The notes below the pieces were generated by a model, which was not told the DNA's origin, made no database searches, and was given only the letters and a program-made list of their open reading frames with translations. This document shows positions 5,908 through 7,131 of a stretch of 7,131 bases of DNA, piece by piece. A program made the translations under genes and the position numbers. Origin of the DNA: an uncultured Lachnospiraceae bacterium (GTDB lineage: Bacteria; Bacillota; Clostridia; Lachnospirales; Lachnospiraceae); contig CALWEE010000079.1 of NCBI GenBank assembly GCA_944376975.1, positions 1 through 7,131 on the forward strand, given 5' to 3'. Position 1 is the stretch's first letter; each line of letters starts with the position of its first letter.

Positions 5908-7131
5908 ATGAAACGATCACTGAGATTTAAACTGTCCGTGACGCTGCTCGCCACCGTTCTGATCACCATGGTCATAACCGTTCTGGCGAGCAACCTGTTC
6001 CTTGAGCAGTATTACGCCTACGGGAAAAGGAATACGCTGGCCGGCGCTTTCCGCCAGATCAATAATATCTATCAGGACGCGCCGACGAAGGAGGACTTTG
6101 GCGTACCGGGGCAGGACTGGGATTTTTTCGGCCCGGACAGCATCGACGCGCTGAAAGATACGGTGACGGGTGAACTGGCCATGGAACGGCTGAGCCAGAA
6201 AAACAGCATCGCTATCATGGTCTACAAAGTGGAAGGCAAGACCGAGATCAACGATACGACGCTGTACGACCTGGGCGTTGTCTTTTCCACCATGGGCAAT
6301 ACGGACGCGTCTGACAGCGTGTCGGAAAGTTTTAATATCTACCAGGATTATATCCAGTCCGCGGACCGGAAGACCTATCGGACGGACAGCAAAGATTATT
6401 CGATCCAGCAGGTATATGTGAGCCGTCTGGATTCGTCCTACATTTATCTGAACGGCATGCTGGATAACGGTTACTATGTCATGCTGCGGACGTCGCTGCA
6501 GAGCATCGAAGACGGAGCGGCCATATCCAACCAGTTTTATATTTTCGTGACCATCGCCATGAGTTGTCTCAGCTTCCTGTTCATGCTGTTCATATCCAAA
6601 CGGTTCACCGGACAGATACTGGATCTGGCGCATATAGCCAAAAGGATGTCGGAACTGGATTTCGGCACCAAATATCCGGTACGGACGGAAGATGAGATTG
6701 GCGTGCTCGGGCAGAGTATCAACAGTCTGTCCGAATCGCTTCAGACGACGCTGGGCGAACTGAAAAACGCCAACGCCCAGCTTCAGAAAGACCTGGATGA
6801 GAAGATCCAGATTGATGAGATGCGGAAAGAATTCCTTTCCAACGTATCCCATGAGCTCAAGACGCCCATCGCCCTGATCCAGGGGTACGCGGAAGGCCTC
6901 CAGGAAAACATCACCGACGATGAAGAAAGCCGGGAATTTTACTGTGACGTCATCGTGGATGAGGCGGCCAAGATGAATCGGATCGTCAAGAAACTGCTGG
7001 ACTTGAACCAGATCGAGTTTGGGGCGGATACGCTGAACATGGAACGTTTTGATATTGCCGATACAGTCCGGAACATGCTGGAAAGCAGTGATATCTTATT
7101 CCGGCAGAAAGGCGTGACCCTGGAATTTGAC
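5908..7131 (+). CDS. Sensor histidine kinase, 3'-truncated by the window end
   Basis: The frame opens at ATG 5908 behind AGAGG (5897-5901) and stays open to the last base, giving 408 residues of an incomplete protein. It has a first membrane segment at about 9-31 and an outside domain of about 177 residues (32-208). The second membrane segment is at about 210-231, followed by a HAMP domain (about 232-284) with EDEIGVLGQSINSL, then a short coiled coil. The HisKA domain contains EFLSNVSHELKTPIALIQGYAEGL, with H315 as the phosphorylated histidine. The ATP-binding domain (N, G1, F, G2 boxes) would lie beyond the window. The outside domain has no cysteines and no motif I recognise, so the signal is unknown. 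The kinase should phosphorylate D55 of the regulator encoded just upstream. The product follows the classic VanS/PhoR-type layout, and nothing looks broken. Confidence 0.93.
   Translation, partial: MKRSLRFKLSVTLLATVLITMVITVLASNLFLEQYYAYGKRNTLAGAFRQINNIYQDAPTKEDFGVPGQDWDFFGPDSIDALKDTVTGELAMERLSQKNSIAIMVYKVEGKTEINDTTLYDLGVVFSTMGNTDASDSVSESFNIYQDYIQSADRKTYRTDSKDYSIQQVYVSRLDSSYIYLNGMLDNGYYVMLRTSLQSIEDGAAISNQFYIFVTIAMSCLSFLFMLFISKRFTGQILDLAHIAKRMSELDFGTKYPVRTEDEIGVLGQSINSLSESLQTTLGELKNANAQLQKDLDEKIQIDEMRKEFLSNVSHELKTPIALIQGYAEGLQENITDDEESREFYCDVIVDEAAKMNRIVKKLLDLNQIEFGADTLNMERFDIADTVRNMLESSDILFRQKGVTLEFD

Noticed and set aside
5917..6852. A 311-codon open frame on the minus strand opposite the kinase gene
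   Set aside because: The plus strand encodes an unmistakable histidine kinase. The antisense product is rich in H, R and Q, as expected of a reverse-complement shadow, and resembles no family I know.

Overview
The window looks like an ordinary chromosomal segment of a Gram-positive, low-to-mid-GC member of the Firmicutes, most likely Clostridia (Lachnospiraceae-like). The grounds are a recX–rny gene order, strong GGAGG-type ribosome binding sites, sigma-A-type promoters, a Mrp ATPase with a Cys-rich N-terminus, a DUF1934 protein, a CFI-box protein and an OmpR-type two-component pair. The genus is inference from recognised families, not from a search.

Layout. 1-369: the 3' part of recX (start outside the window). 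370-500: a gap with a large dyad and a near-consensus promoter. 501-2057: rny (RNase Y), closed by an intrinsic terminator at 2107-2144. 2198-3484: a two-gene unit with its own extended -10 promoter, encoding a CFI-box protein and, by a one-base stop/start overlap, a DUF1934 (YwiB-like) protein. 3472-4389: a promoter and a Mrp/NBP35-type Fe-S carrier ATPase. 4389-4451: a hairpin and a bidirectional terminator shared with the convergent gene. 4479-5054 (minus): xpt, xanthine phosphoribosyltransferase, starting at TTG. 5055-5214: a divergent control region. 5215-7131: a response regulator followed 9 bases later by a sensor histidine kinase that runs off the window end.

How the genes relate. The genes belong to separate household tasks: recombination control (RecX), mRNA turnover (RNase Y), Fe-S cluster delivery (Mrp), purine salvage (Xpt) and signal transduction (the two-component pair). 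No mobile element, CRISPR array, tRNA, rRNA or phage gene was seen. The least understood parts are the CFI-box/DUF1934 pair, the dyad before rny, the folding leader of mrp, and the unidentified ligand of the kinase. I see no convincing new multi-gene system here; the findings are modest and scored accordingly.
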